A DNA stretch of 64,000 bases from Sphingobium baderi (GCF_001456115.1 NZ_CP013264.1:2808501-2872500), one strand, 5' to 3'; counted from the stretch's first letter, positions 44,706 to 53,350 are shown. Notes: generated from the sequence alone by a model not told the origin. Numbers and translations are program-made.

Positions 44706-45334
44706 TGGGCGTGGGAACGGATCAGGCCATGTCGAGCATCTGGTATTTGCTCGCGATTGTCCTTGTCGGTTCCGCTTTGCTGACCCGCCGCATGCCTTTG
44801 GGAGCCATGATGCGGATGGCGCTCTTATGGGTCGCCATTTTCGCCATTTTGCTCATGCTGTTTGGTCTGGCCCATAGATCGGGGATTTTCCTGCAGAAAA
44901 CCGAAGGGCCATCAACGATCCTGGAGGATGAAGGGCGCGCGCCCATGCCCCAGGCCCGCGCAGAGGGCGATCGCATCCGCATACCTGTTTCGTCCGATGG
45001 ACATTATTGGGTTGAGGGCACCGTTAACGGCGTTCCAACACGATTTTTGATCGATAGCGGCGCAAGCGTCACGGCTTTGTCGCAGCAGGCCGCTCAAGCC
45101 GCAGCGCTCAACATCGATCCGGCGCAATCCGCCGTCACCATGATGACGGCCAATGGCCGCGTGAAAGCGCAAAAGTCGCAGATCGCAACGCTGGCGATCG
45201 GCCCCATCCGGGCAAGCGACCTCGATATCGTCGTATCGCCAGCCTTTGGCGATGTGAACGTCATCGGCATGAACATGCTTTCCCGGTTGAAAAGCTGGGG
45301 CGTCGAAAATGGCGAGATGGTTCTGACCCCATGA
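44705..45334 (+). CDS. Membrane-anchored retropepsin-like aspartic protease
   Basis: 209 residues. Two hydrophobic segments (about 12-27 and 36-55) precede a periplasmic domain with the single aspartic active site FLIDSGAS (Asp117) and later TLAIGPIRASDLDIVV and VIGMNMLSRL, matching the bacterial clan AA TIGR02281-type proteases. Such proteins need to dimerise to be active. Function in sphingomonads is unknown. It overlaps the metallohydrolase gene by one base and the transporter gene by ATGA. Confidence 0.82.
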   Translation: MGVGTDQAMSSIWYLLAIVLVGSALLTRRMPLGAMMRMALLWVAIFAILLMLFGLAHRSGIFLQKTEGPSTILEDEGRAPMPQARAEGDRIRIPVSSDGHYWVEGTVNGVPTRFLIDSGASVTALSQQAAQAAALNIDPAQSAVTMMTANGRVKAQKSQIATLAIGPIRASDLDIVVSPAFGDVNVIGMNMLSRLKSWGVENGEMVLTP

Positions 45335-46617
45335 CCGCTACGCTGACTGAGCGGCAGAGATTGAAGGCGATCATCGGCGGCTCGGCGGGCAATCTGGTCG
45401 AATGGTATGACTGGTATGCCTATTCGGCTTTCACCCTCTATTTCGCCCCCCATTTTTTCCCAAGCGAAGACCGCACGGCCCAGTTGCTGAGCGCGGCGGG
45501 CATCTTCGCCGTCGGTTTCCTGATGCGCCCGATCGGCGCGTGGTTGATGGGCATCTATGCGGATCGCCATGGCCGCAAAAGCGGCCTTACGCTTTCTGTC
45601 GCCCTGATGTGCGCGGGATCATTGTTGATCGCGGTGACGCCCGGTTATGAGAAAATCGGGATGATAGCCCCTCTCTTGCTCATCCTCGCCCGCCTCATGC
45701 AGGGCATATCCATCGGCGGTGAATATGGGGCCAGCGCCACTTATCTGTCCGAGATGGCGGGCAGAAGCCGAAGGGGGTTCTTCTCCAGCTTTCAATATGT
45801 GACCCTGATCGCGGGGCAGCTCGTTGCGATATGCGTGTTGCTGATATTGCAGCAGATATTGACGGAAGCCCAACTGGATGAATGGGGCTGGCGTATCCCC
45901 TTCGCCATCGGGGGAGGGTTGGCTGTCATCGTATTCTGGTTGAGGCGCGGCCTCACGGAGACGCAAAGCTATATCGTCGCCCGATCCGAAGGCGCGCCCA
46001 AATCCGGTTTGATGGAGTTGTTGCTACGGCATCCGCGTGAAACGTTGACGGTGATGCTGCTGACCGCCGGAGGAACGATCGCCTTCTACGCCTATTCCAT
46101 CTACATGCAGAAGTTTCTGGTCAATACCAGCGGCATGACCCGTGAAACCGCTTCGCAGATCAACGGAATCACCTTGTTCGTCTTCATGCTGATCCAGCCC
46201 CTTGCCGGAGCATTGTCCGACAGGATCGGGAGAAAACCGCTGATGGTCGGCTTTGGGGTGCTTGGCGTCCTTTGCACCTATCCGATCTTTGCCACTCTGG
46301 CCCGGACGACAAATCCATGGGCAGCGGCCATGCTTGTCATGGCGGGGCTTATCATCGTCAGCGGCTACACGTCGATCAATGCCGTCGTGAAAGCGGAACT
46401 ATTCCCGGCGCATATCCGCGCGCTGGGAGTGGCCTTGCCCTATGCGCTCGCCAACACGCTGTTTGGTGGGACGGCGGAATTTGTCGCCCTCTGGTTCAAG
46501 CACAATGACATGGAAAGCGCCTTCTACATCTATGTGACCGTGATGATCGCGATCTCGCTGGCGGTCTATATCCGGATGAAGGATACGGCGAAACACAGCC
46601 GCATCCTGGAAGACTGA
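45331..46617 (+). CDS. MFS transporter, metabolite:H+ symporter (MHS) family
   Basis: 428 residues with about 12 hydrophobic segments. The N-terminus IGGSAGNLVEWYDWYAYSAF and GIYADRHGRKSGLTLSV (family loop 2-3) with GEYGASATYLSEMA are MHS signatures, seen in alpha-ketoglutarate permease KgtP and proline/betaine transporter ProP. An organic acid or amino acid is the likely substrate; no evidence selects one. It ends the metG-tatD-phnP-protease run and faces a TetR gene, from which it is separated by 47 nt. Confidence 0.88.
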   Translation: MTATLTERQRLKAIIGGSAGNLVEWYDWYAYSAFTLYFAPHFFPSEDRTAQLLSAAGIFAVGFLMRPIGAWLMGIYADRHGRKSGLTLSVALMCAGSLLIAVTPGYEKIGMIAPLLLILARLMQGISIGGEYGASATYLSEMAGRSRRGFFSSFQYVTLIAGQLVAICVLLILQQILTEAQLDEWGWRIPFAIGGGLAVIVFWLRRGLTETQSYIVARSEGAPKSGLMELLLRHPRETLTVMLLTAGGTIAFYAYSIYMQKFLVNTSGMTRETASQINGITLFVFMLIQPLAGALSDRIGRKPLMVGFGVLGVLCTYPIFATLARTTNPWAAAMLVMAGLIIVSGYTSINAVVKAELFPAHIRALGVALPYALANTLFGGTAEFVALWFKHNDMESAFYIYVTVMIAISLAVYIRMKDTAKHSRILED

Positions 46618-46656
46618 GCGCCTACATAGCTTTTATCGACGCATAACAGAAAACCG

Positions 46657-46676
46657 CCGCGCGATCAGGCGCGCGG
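46657..46676 (-). terminator. Terminator of the TetR gene overlapping its stop codon
   Basis: CCGCGCG (46657-46663) and CGCGCGG (46670-46676) form a 7-bp stem, with TTTTCTGTT following on the minus strand. The stem includes the last codons of the TetR gene (stop 46665-46667). Confidence 0.55.
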
Positions 46677-47282
46677 ATCGAGACCCTTGGTCAATATATC
46701 GACCAGCATGACGGCTATCGTTTCAGGGGAAAGCGATCCTTTCGGATCATGCCAGCGCGCGGGCCAATTGAGGGCGCCCGCCAGCGCGAAGGCGGCCATC
46801 CGGCTATCAACCGGCGCAATCGAGCCATCGGCCACCGCTTCTTCGATCAACCCGCGCAAGGCCATGTCGATCTCCCGCTTGAGCGCCCGAAAACGGGGGC
46901 GGCTTTCAGGCGAAAGGATTTCCTCGCCGGTGCGAATGATGCAGCGGCCGAAATCGTCCATGGTGATCCTGGCATAGCGATGAAGGAAGCGGATCAGCCG
47001 ATAGCGGCCATCACCCGCTTCCTGCCGAGCTGCCGTCGCCGCTTCGATCAACTGCTCAAGCCCGAGGGTGACGCATTCCAGCAGCACCTGATCCTTGTTC
47101 GCCAGATAGTGATAAATCGTGCGCTTCGATATGCCCAGGCTGGCGGCAACATCATCCAGCGATGTGGCATGGAAACCGCGTTCATTGAACATCCTGACCG
47201 CTGCGCGCAGCACCGCGTCCCTTTTCGCCGTGCGCTCCTCCGCTTTCTGTGCCGGGCTGCGGAAAGGGGAAACCGATGACAT
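46665..47282 (-). CDS. TetR/AcrR family transcriptional regulator
   Basis: 205 residues. The N-terminal helix-turn-helix reads AAVRMFNERGFHATSLDDVAASLGISKRTIYHYLANKDQ (about 25-65), typical of TetR; the C-terminal domain is a TetR_C-like ligand/dimer domain with HRYARITMDDFGRCIIRTGEE. AAAGGAC upstream sets the ATG at 47282 rather than 47342. A CACTCATGAGTG palindrome lies in the divergent gap to the SDR gene and is the likely operator, so it probably represses the SDR-enoyl-CoA hydratase pair and itself. Inducer unknown, perhaps an acyl-CoA. Confidence 0.87.
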   Translation of the reverse strand: MSSVSPFRSPAQKAEERTAKRDAVLRAAVRMFNERGFHATSLDDVAASLGISKRTIYHYLANKDQVLLECVTLGLEQLIEAATAARQEAGDGRYRLIRFLHRYARITMDDFGRCIIRTGEEILSPESRPRFRALKREIDMALRGLIEEAVADGSIAPVDSRMAAFALAGALNWPARWHDPKGSLSPETIAVMLVDILTKGLDPRA

Positions 47283-47311
47283 GATAAGTCCTTTATGCTG
47301 TGGATCGGACA

Positions 47312-47351
47312 TTGACAGGAAACTTCGAAACCCACAATACACTCATGAGTG
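47312..47351 (+). promoter_or_regulatory. Promoter with palindromic TetR operator
   Basis: TTGACA (47312-47317) is a consensus -35; CACAAT (47333-47338, 15-nt spacer) is the best -10. The perfect 12-bp palindrome CACTCATGAGTG (47340-47351) starts just after it, where repressor binding would block initiation. It lies in the gap between a TetR gene and the SDR gene. Confidence 0.5.
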
Positions 47352-47428
47352 CATATTTCACTTTGGCGTTCAAGCTGGCGGTGCCGGGGCCGTCGATCTT
47401 TATCGCCTAGCGCATCGGGAGAAAAATT

Positions 47429-48190
47429 GTGGACATGAAGGATTTGGCGGCCATCGTCACAGGCGGGGCATCGGGTCTGGGCAAGGCAACCGCTGCGATG
47501 CTGGCGGCCAATGGCGCGAAAGTCGCGATCTTCGACCTCAATGAAGAAGCGGGCAGGGCCGTCGCGGCGGAGATTGGCGGCAGCTTCGTCAGCGTTAATG
47601 TGGCCGATGACGCCAGCGTCGCGGCAGGGTTGAACGCGGCCGAAGCGGCGCATGGCGTCGCCCGCATCCTCGTCAACTGCGCGGGCATCGCCCCTGCAAT
47701 CAAGACTGTAGGCAAGGAAAATGTGCCGCATCCGCTCGACATCTATCGCAAGACGATTGAGATCAACCTGATCGGCACCTTCAACGTCATCTCCAAATTC
47801 GCGGCGCGGGCCGTAACGGTCGCGGAAATCGACGGCGAGCGCGGCGTCATCGTCAACACGGCATCGGTGGCTGCCTATGATGGCCAGATCGGGCAGGCGG
47901 CCTATAGCGCCTCCAAGGGCGGTGTCGTGGGCATGACCTTGCCGATCGCCCGCGATCTGGCGCAACACAAGATACGGGTGATGACCATTGCGCCGGGTAT
48001 CTTCCTGACGCCGATGCTTGAATCCCTGCCGCAGAATGCCCAGGATTCGCTGGGCGTGATGGTGCCGCACCCAAGCCGCCTGGGCAAGCCTGCCGAATAT
48101 GCACAGCTGGTGGAATCCATCCTGCGTAACCCGATGCTGAATGGCGAGGTCATCCGCCTCGATGGCGCCATCCGCATGGCGCCGCGATGA
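47429..48190 (+). CDS. SDR oxidoreductase, 3-hydroxyacyl-CoA dehydrogenase type-2-like
   Basis: 253 residues, GTG start with GGGAG 7 nt upstream (ATG at 47435 is an alternative). TGGASGLGK is at 11-19, NCAG near 83-86, Ser146, Tyr159 and Lys163 form the catalytic triad. NVPHPLDIYRKTIEINLIGTFNVI and VMTIAPGIFLTPML match the human HSD17B10/bacterial 3-hydroxyacyl-CoA dehydrogenase group. It should oxidise a 3-hydroxyacyl-CoA with NAD, one step after the hydratase encoded next to it. It overlaps that gene by ATGA. Confidence 0.87.
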   Translation: MDMKDLAAIVTGGASGLGKATAAMLAANGAKVAIFDLNEEAGRAVAAEIGGSFVSVNVADDASVAAGLNAAEAAHGVARILVNCAGIAPAIKTVGKENVPHPLDIYRKTIEINLIGTFNVISKFAARAVTVAEIDGERGVIVNTASVAAYDGQIGQAAYSASKGGVVGMTLPIARDLAQHKIRVMTIAPGIFLTPMLESLPQNAQDSLGVMVPHPSRLGKPAEYAQLVESILRNPMLNGEVIRLDGAIRMAPR

Positions 48191-48975
48191 CCGGGGATGG
48201 CCTGACGCTGACGGTCGAGGAGGGGATCGCCCGGATCACGCTCGACCGGCCCGAATCGGGCAATGCCATTACCTTGCCGTTGGCGCGGGCGCTGCTGGCC
48301 GCCGCGATCCGTTGCGAAAACGATCCGGCGATCCGCTGCATCATGATGACCGGCAATGGACGGCTTTTCTGCGCGGGTGGCGATGTCCAGTTGCTCGCGG
48401 GCGCGGGCCAAAATCGCCCGGAGGTATTGAGCGAACTTATCGCCGCGGTCCATGCCGCTGTGCAGCGTCTGGCACGGGGCTCCAAACCCTTGGTAACTCT
48501 GGTCAATGGTCCAGCAGCGGGGGCCGGCTTCAGCCTCGCCATATTAGGGGACGTCGTGATCGGTGCGCGATCGGCCCATTTCACCGCCGCTTATGGCGCC
48601 ATCGGCCTGACGCCCGATGGAGGGCTGAGCTGGCTGCTCCCGCGTTTGGTGGGGTTGCGTAAAGCACAGGACATCATTCTCACCAATCGGCGGATCAAGG
48701 CCGATGAGGCGCAGGCCATCGGTCTCGTCACCCGTATCGCCGATGACGAGGCGTTGGCGGAAGAAGGGCTGACCGTGGCCAGGGCGATCGCCGCCGGGCC
48801 GGTGGCGGCGCTATCTGCCAGCCGCGCGTTGCTCTACGACAGTTTCGAAACCGGCTTTGAAACGCAACTCGACCGCGAACTCCGCTCCATGGCCGCCGCC
48901 GGCGCCAGCGGTGAAAGCGAGGAAGGACTGCGCGCGCTCCTCCAAAAGCAGACGCCTGATTTCAGGAAAGTTTGA
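48187..48975 (+). CDS. Enoyl-CoA hydratase/isomerase family protein
   Basis: 262 residues. The crotonase signatures FCAGGDVQ and VNGPAAGAGFSLAILGD form the oxyanion hole; a catalytic Glu is not obvious at either canonical site, so the exact reaction (hydration, isomerisation or hydrolysis) is open. It pairs with the upstream 3-hydroxyacyl-CoA dehydrogenase for a short beta-oxidation segment. Transcription probably starts at the TetR-controlled promoter at 47.3 kb. Confidence 0.85.
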   Translation: MTGDGLTLTVEEGIARITLDRPESGNAITLPLARALLAAAIRCENDPAIRCIMMTGNGRLFCAGGDVQLLAGAGQNRPEVLSELIAAVHAAVQRLARGSKPLVTLVNGPAAGAGFSLAILGDVVIGARSAHFTAAYGAIGLTPDGGLSWLLPRLVGLRKAQDIILTNRRIKADEAQAIGLVTRIADDEALAEEGLTVARAIAAGPVAALSASRALLYDSFETGFETQLDRELRSMAAAGASGESEEGLRALLQKQTPDFRKV

Positions 48976-49183
48976 CCGGGGGTAGTGCCAAATGTTAGTC
49001 CGATAATATATATTATGTTAAATAAATCCAATTGGTATCGAACACGCCTGCGACCTGTCGCCCCCATCGATATCCGCCACCATACATAAAACCCGCCTAA
49101 CCGGGCAAAGCCCTCCCAAATCCATGGCCGTCTCCGCCAAAACCTCTATACATTCTCGTTTTTCTTCTTGGATTCATGTTTCG
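48976..49183. other. AT-rich intergenic stretch with ATAATATATATTAT palindrome
   Basis: This gap between the hydratase gene and mazG is much richer in A and T than its neighbours. ATAATATATATTAT at 49003-49016 is self-complementary. The gap should hold the mazG promoter. No gene or terminator is clear. Confidence 0.45.
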
Positions 49184-49963
49184 ATGCCAGTCGATCTCAA
49201 AACCAGTCCCGCCGATATCATGCCCCTCGCCGACGTTATGGCGCGCCTGCGCGACCCAGACACCGGCTGTCCTTGGGATATTCAACAGGACTTCGCCAGC
49301 ATCGCCCCCTATACGATCGAGGAAGCCTATGAAGTCGCCGACGCGATCGAGCGCCACGACATGGCCAGCCTACGCGATGAACTGGGCGACCTTTTGCTAC
49401 AAGTCGTTTTCCACAGCCGCATGGCGGAACAGGCTGGCCATTTCCGGTTGCAGGACGTCATTGACGGCATCACCGCGAAGATGATCCGCCGCCATCCCCA
49501 TGTGTTTGGTGACGCTGTCAATCGTGCGGGCGGTCACGCCCAATGGGAAAGCATCAAGGCCGCCGAACGCGCTGAAAAGGACCCCGATCCGAGCGCGTTG
49601 GCGGGCGTAGCCCTTGCCATACCGGCGCTCCTGCGCGCAGAAAAGCTTCAGAAGCGCGCCGCCCGCACCGGCTTCGACTGGCCCGACACAACTGGCGTCG
49701 TTGCCAAGATCGCGGAAGAACTGGTCGAGGTCGAAGCCGCCATTGCGCCACAGGACCAGCAGGAAGAAATTGGCGACTTGCTCTTTGCTGTCGTCAATCT
49801 GGCCCGTCACATGAAAATCGATCCTGAAGTCGCCCTGCGCGCTGCAAATGCCAAGTTCGAGCATCGTTTCCGGAAGATGGAGGATATGGCCGGTGATGCT
49901 TTCGCCGACCTGACCCTCGATGAAAAAGAAGCCCTATGGCAGCGCGCCAAGGGGAAATCTTGA
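49184..49963 (+). CDS. mazG: Nucleoside triphosphate pyrophosphohydrolase MazG
   Basis: About 259 residues from 49184. The tandem MazG repeats are marked by CPWDIQQDF, EEAYEVADAIE and DELGDLLLQVVFHSRMAE in the first half and EELVEVEAAI with EEIGDLLFAVVNLARHM in the second. It hydrolyses NTPs to NMPs, limiting mutagenic nucleotides and ppGpp in E. coli. The frame opens at 49124 (MAVSAKTS), but the first 20 residues do not look like the family; no ribosome site supports either start. It is convergent with hflX (24 nt). Confidence 0.92.
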   Translation: MPVDLKTSPADIMPLADVMARLRDPDTGCPWDIQQDFASIAPYTIEEAYEVADAIERHDMASLRDELGDLLLQVVFHSRMAEQAGHFRLQDVIDGITAKMIRRHPHVFGDAVNRAGGHAQWESIKAAERAEKDPDPSALAGVALAIPALLRAEKLQKRAARTGFDWPDTTGVVAKIAEELVEVEAAIAPQDQQEEIGDLLFAVVNLARHMKIDPEVALRAANAKFEHRFRKMEDMAGDAFADLTLDEKEALWQRAKGKS

Positions 49964-49987
49964 AGAGGCCTGACCGATTGGCGATCT

Positions 49988-51313
49988 TCAGGTGCGATTC
50001 CTTTTGAGGAAACGAGCCAGCGCGGAATCTGACAGTCGAACCTCAATAATCATCTCATCTGCTTCCGGGCGGATCGAAAGAACCTCGCCATGCTCGTGCA
50101 GCCAAGCAAGCGCAGCGCCGTCGGCGGAAGGCACCCGCAGGACATGAACGGCTGCGCCTGCCGTCATCAGGTTACCGATCGTCCGCTGAAGCGTATCGAT
50201 GCCTTCACCGGTCAGGGCGGACAGGATAACAACATCATTCCGCCGCTCCGCAATCTCGCGCGTAGCAGCGGCCGTTTCTTGATCGAGGAGATCGAGTTTG
50301 TTCCATGCCTCGATAATAAGAGGCGGACCATCACTCGCCTCCTCTGCGCTTTCGCCGGTCACGCCCAACTCGCGCAGCACATCCATCACGTCTTCGCGCT
50401 GCGCTTCGGTATCGGGATGCGCGATGTCGCGCACATGGATGATAAGATCGGCGGACAGCACTTCCTCCAGCGTCGCACGAAAGGCCGCGATCAACTGGGT
50501 CGGAAGATCGGACACAAAGCCAACTGTGTCGGACAAGATCGCCTTGTCCAATCCGGGTAGGGCAATCTGCCGCATTGTGGGATCCAGCGTCGCAAACAGC
50601 AAATCCTGCGCCATGACGTCCGCGCCCGTGAGCCGGTTAAACAGAGTCGACTTTCCCGCATTGGTATAGCCCACCAGCGCGATTACCGGCCAGGGCGCTC
50701 GCTGCCGCCGCGCTCGATGTAAGCCACGCGTACGCGTCACCTGATCCAGTTCACGGCGGATTTTCGCCATGCGATCACGGATCATGCGCCTGTCCGCTTC
50801 GATCTGCGTCTCCCCTGGACCGCCAAGGAAGCCGAACCCGCCCCTCTGCCGCTCAAGGTGAGTCCAACTCCGGACCAGCCTGCCCGCCTGATAGTCGAGA
50901 TGAGCAAGTTCGACCTGCAACCGCCCTTCATTGGTCGCTGCACGTTCTCCGAAAATTTCGAGGATCAAGCCGGTGCGATCAATTACTTTAACCGATGTCG
51001 CCTTTTCCAGATTGCTCTGCTGGACAGGGCTGAGGGCATTATCGACGATGATCAGTTCAGCCTGCTTTGCCTGGGCAAGCGCGGTGATGCCATCCACCTG
51101 CCCGCTACCGAACAGCGTCGCCGGCTTGCGGTCGCGAACGCGGAAGGCCTGGGCCGCGCAAACGTCGATACCGATCGCCAGCGCAAGGCCTTTGGCTTCT
51201 TCAAGCCGCGCATCGCTGTCCCGCCGTTCTGCGCCCTGCGTTTCCGCGCGCACGACAATCGCGCGGGCACCGCGGGTGACTTCATCGGATGAATCGCGAT
51301 TGAAGGTCGCCAT
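49988..51313 (-). CDS. hflX: Ribosome-splitting GTPase HflX
   Basis: 441 residues. The N-terminal HflX domain carries VDNALSPVQQSNLEKA and VIDRTGLILEIFGERA, and the GTPase domain has the G1 loop GYTNAGKST (about 213), DTVGF and NKLD. HflX splits stalled 70S ribosomes after stress. A glycine-rich linker (RQRGGFGFLGGPGETQIE) separates the domains. It lies 52 nt downstream of hfq, an arrangement also known in enterobacteria, and ends the leftward operon. Confidence 0.95.
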   Translation of the reverse strand: MATFNRDSSDEVTRGARAIVVRAETQGAERRDSDARLEEAKGLALAIGIDVCAAQAFRVRDRKPATLFGSGQVDGITALAQAKQAELIIVDNALSPVQQSNLEKATSVKVIDRTGLILEIFGERAATNEGRLQVELAHLDYQAGRLVRSWTHLERQRGGFGFLGGPGETQIEADRRMIRDRMAKIRRELDQVTRTRGLHRARRQRAPWPVIALVGYTNAGKSTLFNRLTGADVMAQDLLFATLDPTMRQIALPGLDKAILSDTVGFVSDLPTQLIAAFRATLEEVLSADLIIHVRDIAHPDTEAQREDVMDVLRELGVTGESAEEASDGPPLIIEAWNKLDLLDQETAAATREIAERRNDVVILSALTGEGIDTLQRTIGNLMTAGAAVHVLRVPSADGAALAWLHEHGEVLSIRPEADEMIIEVRLSDSALARFLKRNRT

Positions 51314-51365
51314 GCGAACCTAAACGCCGCGCAACTGAGTCAGACGGACAGTAATGACCAAAGGA

Positions 51366-51842
51366 TCAATCTTCACCTTCACCGGACAAATCTATCGCAT
51401 GGAGCGGCTGCACCGTGGAGATGGCATGCTTGTAGACAAGCTGGACCATGCCGTCGCGTTCCAGCAACATGCAAAACAGATCGAACGCCGCGATCTCACC
51501 TTGTAACATGACGCCATTCACGAGAAACATCGTAACCGGACTGCCGGATGTCCGAACCGCGTTGAGGAATATCTCCTGCAACAAGCGCTGTTTGCCGTTT
51601 CCATCACCAGCCTTGCGGATATCCGCCAGATCCATGGGCTGCGCGGGCATGATGGTCGAGATCGCATGCTTGTAGACAAGCTGCGATTGGCCGTCGCGGC
51701 GCAACAGCACGGAGAAATTATCGAACCAAGTGATGATGCCCTGCAGCTTGACGCCCTTGACCAGGAACATGGTCACCGGAGTCTTGCTCTTACGCAGGTT
51801 GTTCAGGAAAATATCCTGCAGATTGTTCACTTTATCGGCCAT
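51366..51842 (-). CDS. hfq: Tandem-domain RNA chaperone Hfq
   Basis: 158 residues, about twice the usual length, with two Sm-fold Hfq units: 8-69 and 88-149, joined by an 18-residue linker rich in Gly, Asp and Lys. Both carry VTMFLV..GV.LQG and YKHAIST (Lys58/His59, Lys138/His139). Unit one keeps the proximal-site Gln9-Asp10 and distal Lys32. Unit two has Glu90 for Asp, Met112 for Lys32 and a less basic rim (RTSGS against RKSKT), so the faces differ. A hexameric ring would then be a trimer of these double units. A 20-nt stretch is identical in both repeats. It pairs sRNAs with mRNAs. The ATG at 51842 gives the standard MADKVNNLQ start; a GTG 9 nt upstream is possible. Confidence 0.95.
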   Translation of the reverse strand: MADKVNNLQDIFLNNLRKSKTPVTMFLVKGVKLQGIITWFDNFSVLLRRDGQSQLVYKHAISTIMPAQPMDLADIRKAGDGNGKQRLLQEIFLNAVRTSGSPVTMFLVNGVMLQGEIAAFDLFCMLLERDGMVQLVYKHAISTVQPLHAIDLSGEGED

Positions 51843-51976
51843 GGTCTTCACCGGTCCTTTATTGGCGGGACGTTGCCCGCACGCGCATCCCTGGGCAGGA
51901 TGTCTTGCCTGCCTCCGCCAATCGGAAGCAAAGAGACGTTACTGCAATTGCGAAGGGTCGTCCACCCAGCATCCCA

Positions 51977-53350
51977 TCAGCTATCCTTGCCTTCGGTGAT
52001 ACCCAACAGCTTGAGCTTGCGATGGAGGGCTGACCGTTCCATTCCAATGAATGTGGCGGTGCGGGAGATGTTTCCAGAAAAGCGCCTGATCTGGATACGC
52101 AGATACTCGCGTTCAAAGCTCTCACGCGCTTCCCGCAGCGGAGCGCCCATGATGGCGGACTGACCGATTCCTTCATCCCCGGCATTGCTGGTCAACTCTG
52201 CGGGCAGCATATCCAATTCGATGCGGCCAATCCGGTCACCCGGCGCCAGAATCATCGTGCGTTCAATCACATTACGCAACTGACGGACATTCCCCGGCCA
52301 TTCGTTCGCCTGCAGGGCTGCCATGGCGTCACTGGCGATCTCGGGAGAAGGCACACGGCGATCAGCCGCGAACCGGGCCAAATAATGTTCGACCAGGGGC
52401 GGAATGTCGTCGCGCCGCTCGGCCAAGGGCGGAATCGTCAGCGGCACGACATTCAGGCGATAGAACAGATCCTCGCGAAAACGCCGCTCTTCGATTTCAA
52501 TCGCGAGGTCGCGCGCCGTGGAGGATATGACCCGGACATCCACCTTGACCTGCCTTTGTCCACTGACGCGGGTAAAGCTCTGGTCTGTCAGGACGCGCAG
52601 GATCTTGCCCTGCGTCGTGAGCGGCATGTCGGCAATTTCGTCGAGATACAGGGTACCGCCATGTGCCTGCTCAAGATAACCAGGCCGGACCAGGCCGCTG
52701 GCATCTTCCACGCCGAACAATTCTTCCTCGACTCTGTCGGGGTCCATACGGGCCGCAGCCACAATGATGAACGGCGCATCGGCACGCCCGCTCCAGCTAT
52801 GCAACATACGGGCAGCGACTTCCTTGCCCACGCCTGCGGGACCGGAAATAAGAACCCGGCTGCCCGTACCCGCGACTTTCTTGATCGTGGCGCGGACGGC
52901 ATTGATAGCTGCCGAGGTTCCGGTCAGCTCGTCGTCCTGACCGAAACGGGCGCGCAAGACCTGATTTTCCCGTCGCAGCCGTTCCGTCTCCGTCGCACGA
53001 GAGACCAGATGCAAAAGCCGGTCAGCCTCGAACGGTTTTTCGATGAAATCCGTTGCACCCTTGCGGATCGCGGCAACGGCCGTGTCGATATTGCCATGGC
53101 CGGAAATCATGAGAACCGGAATAGTGGCATCGCGCCGCTTGATTTCGTCCAGAAGATCAAGGCCATCCATACGCGACCCCTGAAGCCAGACATCAAGCAG
53201 GACGAGCGAGGGACGCCGGGAATCCAGCGCCTCGATGGCGGCATCGCTATGCGCGGCCGTCCGGGTCGTAAACCCTTCATCTTCCAGGACGCCCGCGACC
53301 AGATCGCGAATATCCTCTTCATCGTCCACTATCAGAATATCAAGCGCCAT
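51977..53350 (-). CDS. ntrX: Response regulator NtrX
   Basis: 457 residues. A receiver domain (Asp53 phospho-site, Lys105), an AAA+ domain with Walker A GPAGVGKE (170-177) and Walker B GGTLYLDEIADMP, and a C-terminal Fis-type helix-turn-helix (NISRTATFIGMERSALHRKLKLLG). The loop that in sigma-54 activators reads GAFTGA is replaced by VEDASGL near 214-220, so sigma-54 activation is unlikely; it may repress or act on sigma-70 promoters. It is coupled to ntrY by an 11-nt overlap and controls nitrogen, envelope or redox genes in alphaproteobacteria. Confidence 0.93.
   Translation of the reverse strand: MALDILIVDDEEDIRDLVAGVLEDEGFTTRTAAHSDAAIEALDSRRPSLVLLDVWLQGSRMDGLDLLDEIKRRDATIPVLMISGHGNIDTAVAAIRKGATDFIEKPFEADRLLHLVSRATETERLRRENQVLRARFGQDDELTGTSAAINAVRATIKKVAGTGSRVLISGPAGVGKEVAARMLHSWSGRADAPFIIVAAARMDPDRVEEELFGVEDASGLVRPGYLEQAHGGTLYLDEIADMPLTTQGKILRVLTDQSFTRVSGQRQVKVDVRVISSTARDLAIEIEERRFREDLFYRLNVVPLTIPPLAERRDDIPPLVEHYLARFAADRRVPSPEIASDAMAALQANEWPGNVRQLRNVIERTMILAPGDRIGRIELDMLPAELTSNAGDEGIGQSAIMGAPLREARESFEREYLRIQIRRFSGNISRTATFIGMERSALHRKLKLLGITEGKDS

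Noticed and set aside
49184..49963. MazG as part of a toxin-antitoxin pair with mazEF
   Set aside because: No mazE or mazF gene is adjacent; this is the stand-alone housekeeping pyrophosphohydrolase.
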